Assembly (NCBI RefSeq): GCF_000196015.1
Contig: NC_007974.2
Coordinates: 2,170,001 to 2,234,000 of the forward strand
Length of the DNA: 64,000 bases
Direction: 5' to 3'
Source of the DNA: Cupriavidus metallidurans CH34
Lineage (GTDB): Bacteria; Pseudomonadota; Gammaproteobacteria; Burkholderiales; Burkholderiaceae
In this document: positions 21,850 through 30,213 of the stretch, piece after piece
How the letters are laid out: each line of letters opens with the position of its first letter
How positions within the stretch are numbered: the first letter of the stretch is position 1
Notes under the pieces: model-generated
Seen by the model: only the letters and a program-made list of their open reading frames with translations
What the model was told of the DNA's origin: nothing
Database searches by the model: none
Made by a program: the position numbers and the translations under genes

Positions 21850-23403
21850 TTACTTCTTCACTTCGTGGGGCAGCACGTCCGAAAGGCCGAGCTTGCCCGG
21901 ATTGAGGATGTTTTGCGGATCAAGTGCCCGCTTCACTGCCACCAGCACCGGGAACGCCGTGTCGAGCGACGGCGCCATGTAGGGCGCGCGCAGCAGACCG
22001 ATGCCGTGATGGTGGCTCAGCGCCGCATTGTATTGGATGAGCACCGCGTTGGCCGCATCCCATGCCGCGCGATACCACTTCTGGCGATCTCCCACGGCCA
22101 CGTCACCGCGCAACGAAAAATACAGGCACGCGCCATCCACATAGGCATGCGACTGGTGCGCGGAACCCGCCAGCGTGCCGGGCACCGCGTTGATCGCCGC
22201 CACCACGTCGGTGTAGATCGCGGCCAGATCGCTCCACGGGCCGGCCATCTCTAGCGTGTCGGCCACGAAGCCGGGGCTGCGCTTGAAGCCTTCGGCACTC
22301 TTGCCAGTCAGGTAACGCGTGTCGAGCCAGCGCTCGAAGATCGCGTCACCATCGAGCCTGTCACCAAGTTCGGCGCAGACACGCTCGCTGATCGCCATCA
22401 CGGCGTCAACCATTTCCTTTGTGCCTTCATCGGCCACCAGCAGCACATTGGTCTCGGGCAGGCCGAACTGCACGCCACTTTCGAGTTCGTCGTAGAGACG
22501 CAGCGCGGCGGGATTCGCGCCACGTTGCATGATCTCGCGGCACGCGTCGAGGCCGATCGCGAAGGTCTTGAAGCCGTAGGCAATAGCGCGACCATAGTCG
22601 GGCAGCCGATGCAGCTTCAGGCGCACGCGCACGATTACCCCGAGCGTGCCTTCCGATCCGATAAACACCTGCATCAGGTCCGGGCCCAGCGCGGCGCGGG
22701 GATAGCCTCCCACGGTCACCAGGCTGCCGTCGGCCAGCACCACGTCCATGCCGACCACCATGTCCTCGATCTTGCCGTAGCGCGTGGAAAGCTGGCCTGC
22801 GCCGCGGCATGCCACCCAGCCGCCGACCGTGCTGATCGCGTACGACGACGGCCAGTGGCCCATCGTCATGCCGTACTCCTGCTGAATCGTCTGCTCGAAG
22901 ATATCGCCGAACATGCCCGACTCCACTTCGACGATCTGGCTCTCGCGGTCGAAGCCCAGCAGCCTGTTCACATCGCACACATCGAGCACGATGCCACCGC
23001 GCACGGGCAGCGCCGCGCCAGTCACGTTGCTGCGGCCGGCCGATACGGTCACGGGAATGGCTTTGGCGTGCGCAATGCGCATCACTGCCTGAATCTGCTC
23101 GATCGTGGAGACACGCACGATCACGCCACGCGGCGTGGCGGGCTTGCCGCCCGTCTCGGTCATCATCGAGCCAGCCCACCAGTCGCGCGTCCACTCAACC
23201 ACGTCACTGGTGGCGGTCAGAACGTGATCGGCGGCCTTGCGCAACGCGTCGAGCGTGTCGTTGTCGATCGCGACGGCATCCCGCTGCAGGCCCGGCGCGT
23301 CTGGCGTCGCCGTGATACTCCCGGCAAAGTGAGGCGGCGTGTGCTTGCCGACGACGTAGTTGCCACGGTTGTAGCCGCGCTTGATGGCTTCCTTGCTGAT
23401 CAT
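21850..23403 (-). CDS. FAD-binding oxidase, alkyl-DHAP synthase (AGPS)-like
   Basis: A 517-residue FAD-linked oxidase of the VAO/PCMH fold. The FAD-binding region is VTVSAGRSNVTGAALPVRGG with GHWPSSYAISTVGGWVACRG and FIGSEGTLGVIVRVRLKLHR. The C-terminal HHHGIGLLRAPY resembles the histidine motif of alkyldihydroxyacetonephosphate synthases. Homologues also include D-lactate and glycolate dehydrogenases. The gene overlaps glpD by four bases (ATGA), so translation is coupled and a glycerol- or DHAP-related substrate is likely. True ether-lipid synthesis is not implied; an oxidase/dehydrogenase role is equally possible. Confidence 0.85.
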   Translation of the reverse strand: MISKEAIKRGYNRGNYVVGKHTPPHFAGSITATPDAPGLQRDAVAIDNDTLDALRKAADHVLTATSDVVEWTRDWWAGSMMTETGGKPATPRGVIVRVSTIEQIQAVMRIAHAKAIPVTVSAGRSNVTGAALPVRGGIVLDVCDVNRLLGFDRESQIVEVESGMFGDIFEQTIQQEYGMTMGHWPSSYAISTVGGWVACRGAGQLSTRYGKIEDMVVGMDVVLADGSLVTVGGYPRAALGPDLMQVFIGSEGTLGVIVRVRLKLHRLPDYGRAIAYGFKTFAIGLDACREIMQRGANPAALRLYDELESGVQFGLPETNVLLVADEGTKEMVDAVMAISERVCAELGDRLDGDAIFERWLDTRYLTGKSAEGFKRSPGFVADTLEMAGPWSDLAAIYTDVVAAINAVPGTLAGSAHQSHAYVDGACLYFSLRGDVAVGDRQKWYRAAWDAANAVLIQYNAALSHHHGIGLLRAPYMAPSLDTAFPVLVAVKRALDPQNILNPGKLGLSDVLPHEVKK

Positions 23404-25079
23404 GTTGCTTCTCCCATTAGGACGGATTTTTCGAGGGCGACAGCGGCCAGGTAGTCACTGACCTGCTGCGCGACGGCCTGCCCGGAAAGTCCGAGCTCGG
23501 CCTGGAGGATCTGGGCCACGCGTGGCGCGGCCTGCGCCGATGCGTCACGCGCCATCAGCCGCGCGCGAATGCGGCGCGACAGCACGTCGTCGACGGTGCC
23601 GGCCATTTCGTGACGCACGGCATAGACGATCTCGGCTTCGGAATGCGGCAAGCCTTCGACAATGGGCCGCGCGAGCGCCGGGTCGGCCTGGAGGATGTCA
23701 CTGACGAAACGCGCCTCGGTGCCATAGCGCTCGCCCAGGTGCGCGGACATGCCTCCCGACGCAACGATGGCTTGTGGATCGTATCCGGCAGCGCCAAGCA
23801 GAAAGGCCGACTTCGTCCGGCATTTCGCACGCTTGCCAAGAACCTTCTGCGCCGCGTCGACGGTCTGCTCCGCCATATGGCGCGAAGTGGTGAGCTTGCC
23901 GCCGACGATCGTCACCAGCCCATCACCAGCGATATGGATGTGATGGTCGCGCCGGACTTCCAGCGTCTTGCCGCCGGGCGGTGCCACCAGTGGACGACAG
24001 CCAGCGATGCTGCCAACCACGTCTTCTGGCGCGATATCGGTCTTCAACGCCGAACGCGCGCCCTCCAGCAGGAAATCAAGCTCCTGCCGCGTGCACATGA
24101 CATTGTCGAGATCGCCTTCGTAATCTTCGTCCGTGGTGCCCAGGTACGAGACGTTGCCCCAGCGCGTGATCGTGGCGCGACGACTGCGGCCCGGCACGGG
24201 AATCGTCACCGTGCAGTCGTTGCGGATCTTGAGCCACGGAATGGCGACGTGAACACCCTTGGCGGGCCGGATGTTCAGGGTCTTCTGCTCGCCCTTTCTG
24301 CCACCGGTCCAGTCGCGCAGCCACACACCGGTGGCCATGATGACCACGTCCGCACGCGCGCGGATCTCGCGGCCGTCGGCTTGAATGATCGCGCCATCCA
24401 CCTTGCCGCTGGCATGACGCGTGATTTCCGTGACCAGTGCGTGGTTGGTCACCACCGCTCCGTGAAACGCGGCGGTGCGTGCGATGTTCAGCGTCAGCCG
24501 CGCATCATCGACGCGCGCATCGAAGTACAGGAAGCCGCCCTTCAGATGTTCATCGTTGAACGTCGGACAATGCGACAGCACTTCCGCCTTCGTCAGCTTC
24601 TGGTGCAGGATGCCTTCACGCCAGCCGCCGGCCAGATCGTAGGTCCACAACAGACCTTCGAAGGCCTTGGCCAGGCGCTTGTCGAACACACCGTCACGTT
24701 CCATCACCGGAAACAGGAACGGCAGGCGCTGGACCAGGTGCCGTGCATTGCGGCGCAGCCGCTGACGCTCGAGCAGCGAATGGCGGACAAGACCGAGGTT
24801 GCCTTGCTCGATATAGCGCAGGCCACCGTGCACCATCTTCGATGACTTGGATGACGTCCCCGATGCGAAATCGTTCTTCTCGACCAGGGCCACGCGATAA
24901 CCACGCAGGCTGGCGTCCAGCGCCGCGTAAGCGCCGGTGACACCGCCACCGACGATGAGGATGTCGAATGCTTCCGATTCCAGCCGGTCGAGCTGTTCAC
25001 TGCGCACCAGCCGAAGCGGCTCGACGCGGGTCATGGCGGCGCGCTCGCGGTTTGCGCTGCGGGATGGAAAACCCATCAT
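23400..25079 (-). CDS. glpD: Aerobic glycerol-3-phosphate dehydrogenase
   Basis: A flavoprotein of about 559 residues that oxidises sn-glycerol-3-phosphate to DHAP at the inner membrane and passes electrons to quinone. The N-terminal dinucleotide fold is FDILIVGGGVTGAYAALDAS, followed by the GlpD signatures ASGTSSKSSKMVHGGLRYIE and LLERQRLRRNARHLVQRLPF. GYRVALVEKNDFASG binds the FAD ribose. Two adjacent ATGs (25079, 25076) follow an AGGAG; a further in-frame ATG (MTRVEPLRLVR) is possible. It sits between the kinase and the AGPS-like gene in one transcript. Confidence 0.93.
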   Translation of the reverse strand: MMGFPSRSANRERAAMTRVEPLRLVRSEQLDRLESEAFDILIVGGGVTGAYAALDASLRGYRVALVEKNDFASGTSSKSSKMVHGGLRYIEQGNLGLVRHSLLERQRLRRNARHLVQRLPFLFPVMERDGVFDKRLAKAFEGLLWTYDLAGGWREGILHQKLTKAEVLSHCPTFNDEHLKGGFLYFDARVDDARLTLNIARTAAFHGAVVTNHALVTEITRHASGKVDGAIIQADGREIRARADVVIMATGVWLRDWTGGRKGEQKTLNIRPAKGVHVAIPWLKIRNDCTVTIPVPGRSRRATITRWGNVSYLGTTDEDYEGDLDNVMCTRQELDFLLEGARSALKTDIAPEDVVGSIAGCRPLVAPPGGKTLEVRRDHHIHIAGDGLVTIVGGKLTTSRHMAEQTVDAAQKVLGKRAKCRTKSAFLLGAAGYDPQAIVASGGMSAHLGERYGTEARFVSDILQADPALARPIVEGLPHSEAEIVYAVRHEMAGTVDDVLSRRIRARLMARDASAQAAPRVAQILQAELGLSGQAVAQQVSDYLAAVALEKSVLMGEAT

Positions 25080-25101
25080 GTTGCTTGCTTCTCCTGATCG
25101 G

Positions 25102-26622
25102 TCAATGCGCGGCAAATGCCTGCACGTGGGAAAGCTCGGAAGCGACACGCGCGTGCCAGAGCGCACGCCGTTCCTCCCGTTCGTCGTCGCCGATGCGCGG
25201 CATGAACACCGCATCCGGCAACGTGGTGGTGCGGGCTTGCTGCAGCGAATCCCACATCAGCCCCGATGCGCCAGCCAGATAGGCAATGCCACGCAGGCTG
25301 GCCCGGTCGGTCTCCTGCATCCGATGAATCGGCAGGCCCGTAAGGTCAGCCTGCATCTGCAGCAGCGCGTCGCTGCCCGACAATCCCCCGCCGACGACGA
25401 GATCACGCACCGGCACGCCGGCAATATCGCGGTTGGCATCGATGCAGGACGCCACGGAATGCGCGATGCCTTCCAGGATTGCGTAGGCGATCTCCGCCTG
25501 AGTGGTGGCCATCGACACCCCGTTCAACGCAGCGCGCGCCTCGGGCCGCATCTGCGGCACACGCAAGCCCGTCAGCGCGGGAATGAACGTCACGCCGCGC
25601 GATGACGGCACCGACGCAGCCAATGCGCTGATCTGCTTCGCGCTTTCGAACCAGTGCAGCTTGTCGCAAACCCAGTTCAGCGCCGAGCCGGTAGTAGCCA
25701 CGAACGTTTCCACCGAAAAGTGCGAAACCCCCTCGAAGCGACGTGCCGTCATCGTCAGCGTGCTGTCCGACTGCCCGCTGCGCTCGGGCAGGTCCGGGCC
25801 GATGACGAGATCAACAAAGCTGCCGGTGCCGTGCAGGCACATCGACTGGCCGGCGTCGAGACAACCGAGGCCGACTGCGCCCGCCAGTTGGTCGCCCGCG
25901 CAGGCGAGGATCGGCACGTCGACGCCAAGCAGGTCGCGGCGCGTGCGCCCGAAGTCGTCGGCATCCTGGCGCAACTCTGGCAGCAACTCTTGCGGGAATC
26001 CGAGCGCCTCGACCCACTCCGTCAGGTAGCGGTGTTCACCAAGAACATAGGCACTGCACGATGTGGCATTCGTCGGTGTGGTCACACACGCGCGTTCGGT
26101 GGACAGGTGCCACAGCAGCCAGCTATCGACGGTGCCGAACGCAAGCCGGCGATCGCGCCACGCATCGGCGACGGCGCGCGTCTCCCGCAGATGTCGCGCG
26201 GCCCACAGGTAAGCCGAGCGCACGCCGGCTGGACGACCAACGGTGGCGCGCAAGCGCGGGTCCCACGTGGATGCCATCTGATCGAGGTCCGCCGCGTACC
26301 GCGTGTCCTGCCAGACCATTGCGGGCACCAGCGCACGCCCCGTTACGGTGTCCCACAGCACGCCGGTGGAGCGCTGCGTGGCGATGGCCAGCGCGACGAT
26401 GCACAAGTCGTTGCGTTCGGCTTCGGCCAGCGTGGCGCGGCAGACTTCCAGTGTCTTTTCCAGCAGCACGTTGGCGTCCTGCTCCACCACGCCGGGACGC
26501 GGTGAATCCACCTGCAGCGTGGTGTACTGCTGACACGAGACGTGGCCGTCGCTGGCAACCACCGCGGCACGCGTACCAGACGTGCCTTCGTCGATCGCCA
26601 GGATGACGTTCCTGTTTTTCAT
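25102..26622 (-). CDS. glpK: Glycerol kinase (FGGY family)
   Basis: A 506-residue FGGY carbohydrate kinase phosphorylating glycerol at the 3-position. The phosphate-binding start is VILAIDEGTSGTRAAVVASD, with LVPAMVWQDTRYAADLDQM and AGDQLAGAVGLGCLDAGQSM later, and the C-terminal GGGLSGSDALLQMQADLTGL. Residues around the substrate site (WQDTR) match glycerol kinases. The first motif differs slightly from the classical DQGTTSSR, so another polyol is conceivable, but the neighbouring glpD makes glycerol by far the best guess. Twenty-two bases separate it from glpD, and four from the transporter gene. Confidence 0.9.
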   Translation of the reverse strand: MKNRNVILAIDEGTSGTRAAVVASDGHVSCQQYTTLQVDSPRPGVVEQDANVLLEKTLEVCRATLAEAERNDLCIVALAIATQRSTGVLWDTVTGRALVPAMVWQDTRYAADLDQMASTWDPRLRATVGRPAGVRSAYLWAARHLRETRAVADAWRDRRLAFGTVDSWLLWHLSTERACVTTPTNATSCSAYVLGEHRYLTEWVEALGFPQELLPELRQDADDFGRTRRDLLGVDVPILACAGDQLAGAVGLGCLDAGQSMCLHGTGSFVDLVIGPDLPERSGQSDSTLTMTARRFEGVSHFSVETFVATTGSALNWVCDKLHWFESAKQISALAASVPSSRGVTFIPALTGLRVPQMRPEARAALNGVSMATTQAEIAYAILEGIAHSVASCIDANRDIAGVPVRDLVVGGGLSGSDALLQMQADLTGLPIHRMQETDRASLRGIAYLAGASGLMWDSLQQARTTTLPDAVFMPRIGDDEREERRALWHARVASELSHVQAFAAH

Positions 26623-26626
26623 GGTG

Positions 26627-28081
26627 TTACTTCTCTGTAGCGGGATGCATGAAGCCGGCGCCGTCGCGTGCATCGCTGCGGAACTGCGGCGCATCGGCTT
26701 CGTTATCGGGATGAATGGCCGTGCGCGTGGGGTCCCAGCGAATGAGGAAGCAGATAATGCTGGCCACCAGCGGCACGACGGAGAGAATCAGGAAAGTGGT
26801 TTCGAGCCCGTAGCGCGCGCGAAACAGCGGGAATACCAGCAGGCCCAGCGCGGCTCCGATGGCACCCAGCGCGCCGATAACGCCGTTGGCGCCCGCGCGC
26901 AGTTCGCTGCGGAATGACAGCGACGACAAGCTCTTGCCATTGGCGCCAGGGCCGCCCGAGTGGAACAGGATGAACAGCGACGGCACGACCACGGCCACCC
27001 ATGTGGGCATCTTGCCGTTGAACAGGCCAAGAATCAGCAGCATCACGAACACCGCCGCGAAGCCGTACGCGGAAGCACGGCGCAGGCCGAGCTTGCGGCC
27101 GATCACCGGTGACAGGAAGCCACCGAAGATGCCACACACATTGAACACCAGCGCGCCAATCGTGGCATAGACAAAGTCCTTGCCGAACAGCGCCGCGCTG
27201 ATCAGCGGCAGATACCAGCCAATGCCGAAGTACTGGATCGACTGACCGATCTGCACGGTGGCCGCCAGAATCGTGCGGGGCAAATAGATGCCACGGAAGA
27301 TCAGCAGCACGTTGGCGAGACCGCGGCGTGCCATGTTGGTCACCGGAACGCGCTCGGCCAGTGGCGCAGCTTCGAACGGACGACCGTAGATGCGTGTCAT
27401 GGCCTGCGCGGCGGCTTCGAGGCGCTCCTTGCGCGCCAGCCATGTCGGGCTTTCCACCAGGAACAGTACTTGCAAGATCAGGATGCCGACGCCAAACACA
27501 GCCGTGGCCGCCACCGAGTAACGCCAGATCGTGTCACCGACTTGCCACGAGTAAAACAACAACGCGAGCAGCAGGTTCAGGCAAACAGCCGTGTACCACA
27601 TGCCCTGCCAGGTATTGAGACGGCTCTTGAGCTTCACGGGCGTGAACTCCGCCAATACCGCCATGGCAATGGCGAAGTCGATACCGTACGCGGCACCGAC
27701 GAAGAAACGTCCCACGAGAATCGCGTTGAAATCGGGCGCGAATACCACCAGCAAGGCACCCACGACGGCAAAGACCTTGGCCAGGATCAGCGGTTTGACA
27801 CGGCCCCAGCGGTCAGCCATCCAGCCACCCAGCGGATTGAAGGCGATGGCCACCCACGAAGCGAACGACGTCAGCAATGCCACCTGCGCCGGTTCCAGCT
27901 TCAGGTCGCGCGTCATGGGCCCTAGGCCCGCGCTCAGTGCGGAATTGGAGAATGCGTCGAGGAACAGTCCGCCCAGTGCCAGCCACCAGATGACGCCGGC
28001 GCGGCCGCGAATGCCTGGACAGGAATCTATGAAGGCGATGACATCATCGATGCCACGTATCTTGATGGCAGAGGTTTGCAC
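26627..28081 (-). CDS. MFS transporter (probable glycerol or glycerol-phosphate-related uptake)
   Basis: A 484-residue major facilitator with about twelve membrane segments (IWWLALGGLFLDAFSNSALS, VALLTSFASWVAIAFNPLGG, VFAVVGALLVVFAPDF and others). The loop GGWMADRWGRVKPLI is the conserved cytoplasmic MFS motif between segments 2 and 3. It belongs to the metabolite:H+ symporter/sugar-transporter branch. As first gene of the glycerol operon, four bases ahead of glpK, it probably brings in glycerol, glycerol-3-phosphate or a related polyol. The exact substrate cannot be read from sequence. Confidence 0.85.
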   Translation of the reverse strand: MQTSAIKIRGIDDVIAFIDSCPGIRGRAGVIWWLALGGLFLDAFSNSALSAGLGPMTRDLKLEPAQVALLTSFASWVAIAFNPLGGWMADRWGRVKPLILAKVFAVVGALLVVFAPDFNAILVGRFFVGAAYGIDFAIAMAVLAEFTPVKLKSRLNTWQGMWYTAVCLNLLLALLFYSWQVGDTIWRYSVAATAVFGVGILILQVLFLVESPTWLARKERLEAAAQAMTRIYGRPFEAAPLAERVPVTNMARRGLANVLLIFRGIYLPRTILAATVQIGQSIQYFGIGWYLPLISAALFGKDFVYATIGALVFNVCGIFGGFLSPVIGRKLGLRRASAYGFAAVFVMLLILGLFNGKMPTWVAVVVPSLFILFHSGGPGANGKSLSSLSFRSELRAGANGVIGALGAIGAALGLLVFPLFRARYGLETTFLILSVVPLVASIICFLIRWDPTRTAIHPDNEADAPQFRSDARDGAGFMHPATEK

Positions 28082-28132
28082 GGCGGTCTCCTTGTCGTTG
28101 TTCTGTAAGAGGCCGCAGCAAACTGCACGCGC

Positions 28133-28161
28133 TAAGAGACCATCTTACAGATGGTCTCTTA
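28133..28161 (-). promoter_or_regulatory. Perfect 13-bp inverted repeat ahead of the glycerol operon
   Basis: Two 13-base arms (TAAGAGACCATCT and its complement) flank a 3-base centre, 52 bases upstream of the transporter ATG. There is no T-run on either side. It is either the operator of an operon regulator or a leader hairpin on which the GlpP-like antiterminator could act. It also contains the stop codon of the upstream small ORF. Confidence 0.6.
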
Positions 28162-28534
28162 TCTGAATCTGCCCAGCGAATGTATGCGCTCCGCCAGGTG
28201 GTGTCAACCGGGAAAACCCGGTTGTGCCGGGACGATTCGCTACAAGAATGGATTGCCGGAGGCGCGGGAGGATCTCCCTTGCGCTAAGCGGCACGAGAAG
28301 CTGGCGCGCCAACGCCTCAGAATAGGCGCGGCTCTGCGCGATTGCGATAGCCTTCTCGATGCCGAGCGGGGTGGGCTTGCCCGCCATGTCGGTGACGACG
28401 ATTTCAGTGTTGTCAGGCAGCACCGCCATCCACTCGTCATGCGGAGTTGGGTCGGGCCGGTGAATGGGAAAGAACTCGCTGGGAATGGCGAGCACTGTCT
28501 GCGCGTGCAGGCTCGAGTCTAGAAGCGAGCTCAC
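28145..28534 (-). CDS. Hypothetical protein (possibly 3' half of an interrupted gene)
   Basis: A 129-codon ORF starting at a GTG. The readable core is EFFPIHRPDPTPHDEWMAVL followed by EIVVTDMAGKPTPLGIEKAI and a helical C-terminus. It is in the same frame as the preceding ORF, separated only by a TGA and two codons, so the two may be one gene with an in-frame stop. The ORF ends inside the palindrome ahead of the transporter gene. No family recognised. Confidence 0.4.
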   Translation of the reverse strand: MSSLLDSSLHAQTVLAIPSEFFPIHRPDPTPHDEWMAVLPDNTEIVVTDMAGKPTPLGIEKAIAIAQSRAYSEALARQLLVPLSAREILPRLRQSILVANRPGTTGFSRLTPPGGAHTFAGQIQIRDHL

Positions 28535-28540
28535 GTGGAC

Positions 28541-28831
28541 TCAACGCGCAATGGCTGCTGCTGCATGACCATCCAGTCGCGAGCAATGTTCGATAGCTTC
28601 AATCGTCGCTCGCCGGAAGCGGTCGCCAGTCGAGATCTTCGGCGCGGCGGGCGCTGCTGCCGCACTTGCCTCTCTGGCGATGCGTGCCGATCTTGCCAGC
28701 AGCGCATCGGCGTCGAACCGGTGGTGGCTCCCGAACTGCGCCTGCTTTTGCGTGAGGCGGGCCAACTGGTCACGCAGCCAAACGTCGCCGCGATCTGCGA
28801 ACGCACCTGGCTGGATCAAACGAATGGACAT
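28541..28831 (-). CDS. Hypothetical protein (possibly 5' half of an interrupted gene)
   Basis: A 96-residue ORF, MSIRLIQPGAFADRGDVWLR..., with an Ala-rich middle (ASAAAAPAAPKISTGDRFRR). It ends in TGA and the next ORF continues in the same frame. That layout fits either two short coupled genes or a single gene of about 227 codons broken by one stop. No domain recognised. Confidence 0.4.
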   Translation of the reverse strand: MSIRLIQPGAFADRGDVWLRDQLARLTQKQAQFGSHHRFDADALLARSARIAREASAAAAPAAPKISTGDRFRRATIEAIEHCSRLDGHAAAAIAR

Positions 28832-29205
28832 GACGGACTCCCCTTGCGTCCAGCCAAAGGCCGGTGACGCGCCTGACTCGTGGAAGCGAGACGTCGTATT
28901 TCTCGCTTGGAACGAAGAGTAGTGATCCGCCTTTGATGGCGCTCTCTGTTTCTTGCGCTAGAAATACTCCACCCCTTGCGGTGCCCTTTTTAACTTCAAC
29001 AGGAACACCAAAGTCAGATCAAGGCGGTAGTCGCCACGCGCGCAGCACGACAAAGACGTCCGCGAGTTGCGCGGCGTGTGTCGTAGAACATCTCCGAACT
29101 TCGTCGCAAGAACCGGAGTTTTGAATCGCGAAGCGATGTCTACTCTTTCGCTCAGATCATCGAGCGGTTTCGTTGATCTTCCGAAACTATCCATGAGGAT
29201 TCCAA
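28832..29205. other. Intergenic region, AT-richer than surroundings
   Basis: About 370 bases leading to the SnoaL-like gene. Base composition is visibly less GC-rich than the catabolic region to the left, which marks the start of the accessory stretch. No ORF or RNA gene is supported. Confidence 0.4.
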
Positions 29206-29673
29206 ATGAGCAAAGAAGACGACAACAAGGCCGTCGTCGGCCGGTGGTTCACCGAATTCTGGGGGAAGAATCCCAATCTGGCGGTCATCGACGAAATCGC
29301 CGCGCCCGACATGCTGCTTCACTATTCGCTGCATGAGCCCCGTCGCGGCCGCGCGGACATCAGGGCATTCATGACTGACTTCCGTAAGGCGTTCCCCGAC
29401 CTCAACTTCTGGGGCACTGCCGACCTGATCGCGGAAGGCGACTACGTGATTGGCCAATGGGAAGGTGGTGGCACGCACACCGGCCCGGCGCACGATGACT
29501 TCCTGATCGGTGGCCTGCCTGCTGCAACTGGACGCAAGATGCACTTCACCGGCACTACGGTGCTGAAGGTGATCGACGGCAAGATCGCAGAGGAGCGCGG
29601 ACTGGACGATGGCGTTACCGCGCTGACGCAACTCGGTCTCATCAAGGCCACCACCAAGAACGGCGACGCTTGA
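29206..29673 (+). CDS. SnoaL-like / ester cyclase family protein
   Basis: A 155-residue NTF2-like alpha+beta-barrel protein. NKAVVGRWFTEFWGKN, HYSLHEPRRGRADIRAFMTD and VIGQWEGGGTHTGP match SnoaL-like polyketide-cyclase/ester-cyclase proteins. Such proteins isomerise or cyclise small ligands, or simply bind them; the substrate is not deducible. The ATG is preceded by GAGG. It is monocistronic and followed by two strong inverted repeats. Confidence 0.82.
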   Translation: MSKEDDNKAVVGRWFTEFWGKNPNLAVIDEIAAPDMLLHYSLHEPRRGRADIRAFMTDFRKAFPDLNFWGTADLIAEGDYVIGQWEGGGTHTGPAHDDFLIGGLPAATGRKMHFTGTTVLKVIDGKIAEERGLDDGVTALTQLGLIKATTKNGDA

Positions 29674-29692
29674 TGAGTACTAAATGAGGCAA

Positions 29693-29723
29693 GTTGTTCC
29701 GCGCCTTTCTGGCGCGGAACAAC
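29693..29723 (+). terminator. 13-bp perfect hairpin after SnoaL-like gene
   Basis: Arms GTTGTTCCGCGCC and GGCGCGGAACAAC with loop TTTCT, 20 bases after the stop codon. No T-run follows, so it may be a bidirectional or Rho-assisted terminator. Confidence 0.7.
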
Positions 29724-29738
29724 GCTCCCGATCGGCAC

Positions 29739-29769
29739 AAGTAGGCCTGCAATTCTTGCGGGCCTACTT
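29739..29769 (+). terminator. Second hairpin, 14-bp with one G-T pair
   Basis: Arms AAGTAGGCCTGCAA and TTGCGGGCCTACTT around a TTC loop, immediately after the first hairpin. The A-start and T-end would place short A/T tracts at both ends, consistent with a bidirectional terminator. Confidence 0.6.
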
Positions 29770-29897
29770 CATCTACGAGCACGTATTTTCTTTACGCGAT
29801 CTTCCGAGTTACACCGCAGGAAACGGAGCGTAGTAAATCAAGTTCGGCAGTACATTTGGATTACCTTCGCTTTGTGAGGCGGGCGGCATTCCATCAA

Positions 29898-29919
29898 CGC
29901 CAGCCTCTCATGGCTGGCG
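29898..29919 (+). terminator. 8-bp hairpin followed by T-rich tract
   Basis: Arms CGCCAGCC and GGCTGGCG around TCTCAT, then CTCTTGTTTGCTTT. It looks like an intrinsic terminator on the plus strand although no gene ends just upstream; it may end a small untranslated transcript. Confidence 0.5.
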
Positions 29920-29958
29920 CTCTTGTTTGCTTTACCCCTACTTCGATGGATCTGCACC

Positions 29959-30213
29959 ATGACTAAGACTGCAAGCACCGACCCTGTTGCGCAATCACTG
30001 CTGGCTTGGGTGACGGCGGTGAAGCATGGCTTACCGCCGCGGGATGTCTCCACGTCGCGCCTTGATGGAATGCGACTTGAAGACCTCGTGTTGCGTCTTC
30101 TCGATCTGGACATCGAGCAGGCCGCGAGATTGGATGTCCTGGCGGATTCCGGCTCACCAATCGAGCGAAGCCCGATACGCTTCTATGAGACATTGCAGCA
30201 GGCTACTCCATGA
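29959..30213 (+). CDS. Small hypothetical protein coupled to a dioxygenase gene
   Basis: An 84-residue acidic, helical protein (SLLAWVTAVKHGLPPRDVST, LVLRLLDLDIEQAARLDVLA). Its stop overlaps the ATG of the 2OG-oxygenase gene by four bases, so the pair is translationally coupled. No domain is recognised. The likely role is as partner or substrate-delivery protein of the dioxygenase; this is only inferred from coupling. Confidence 0.6.
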   Translation: MTKTASTDPVAQSLLAWVTAVKHGLPPRDVSTSRLDGMRLEDLVLRLLDLDIEQAARLDVLADSGSPIERSPIRFYETLQQATP

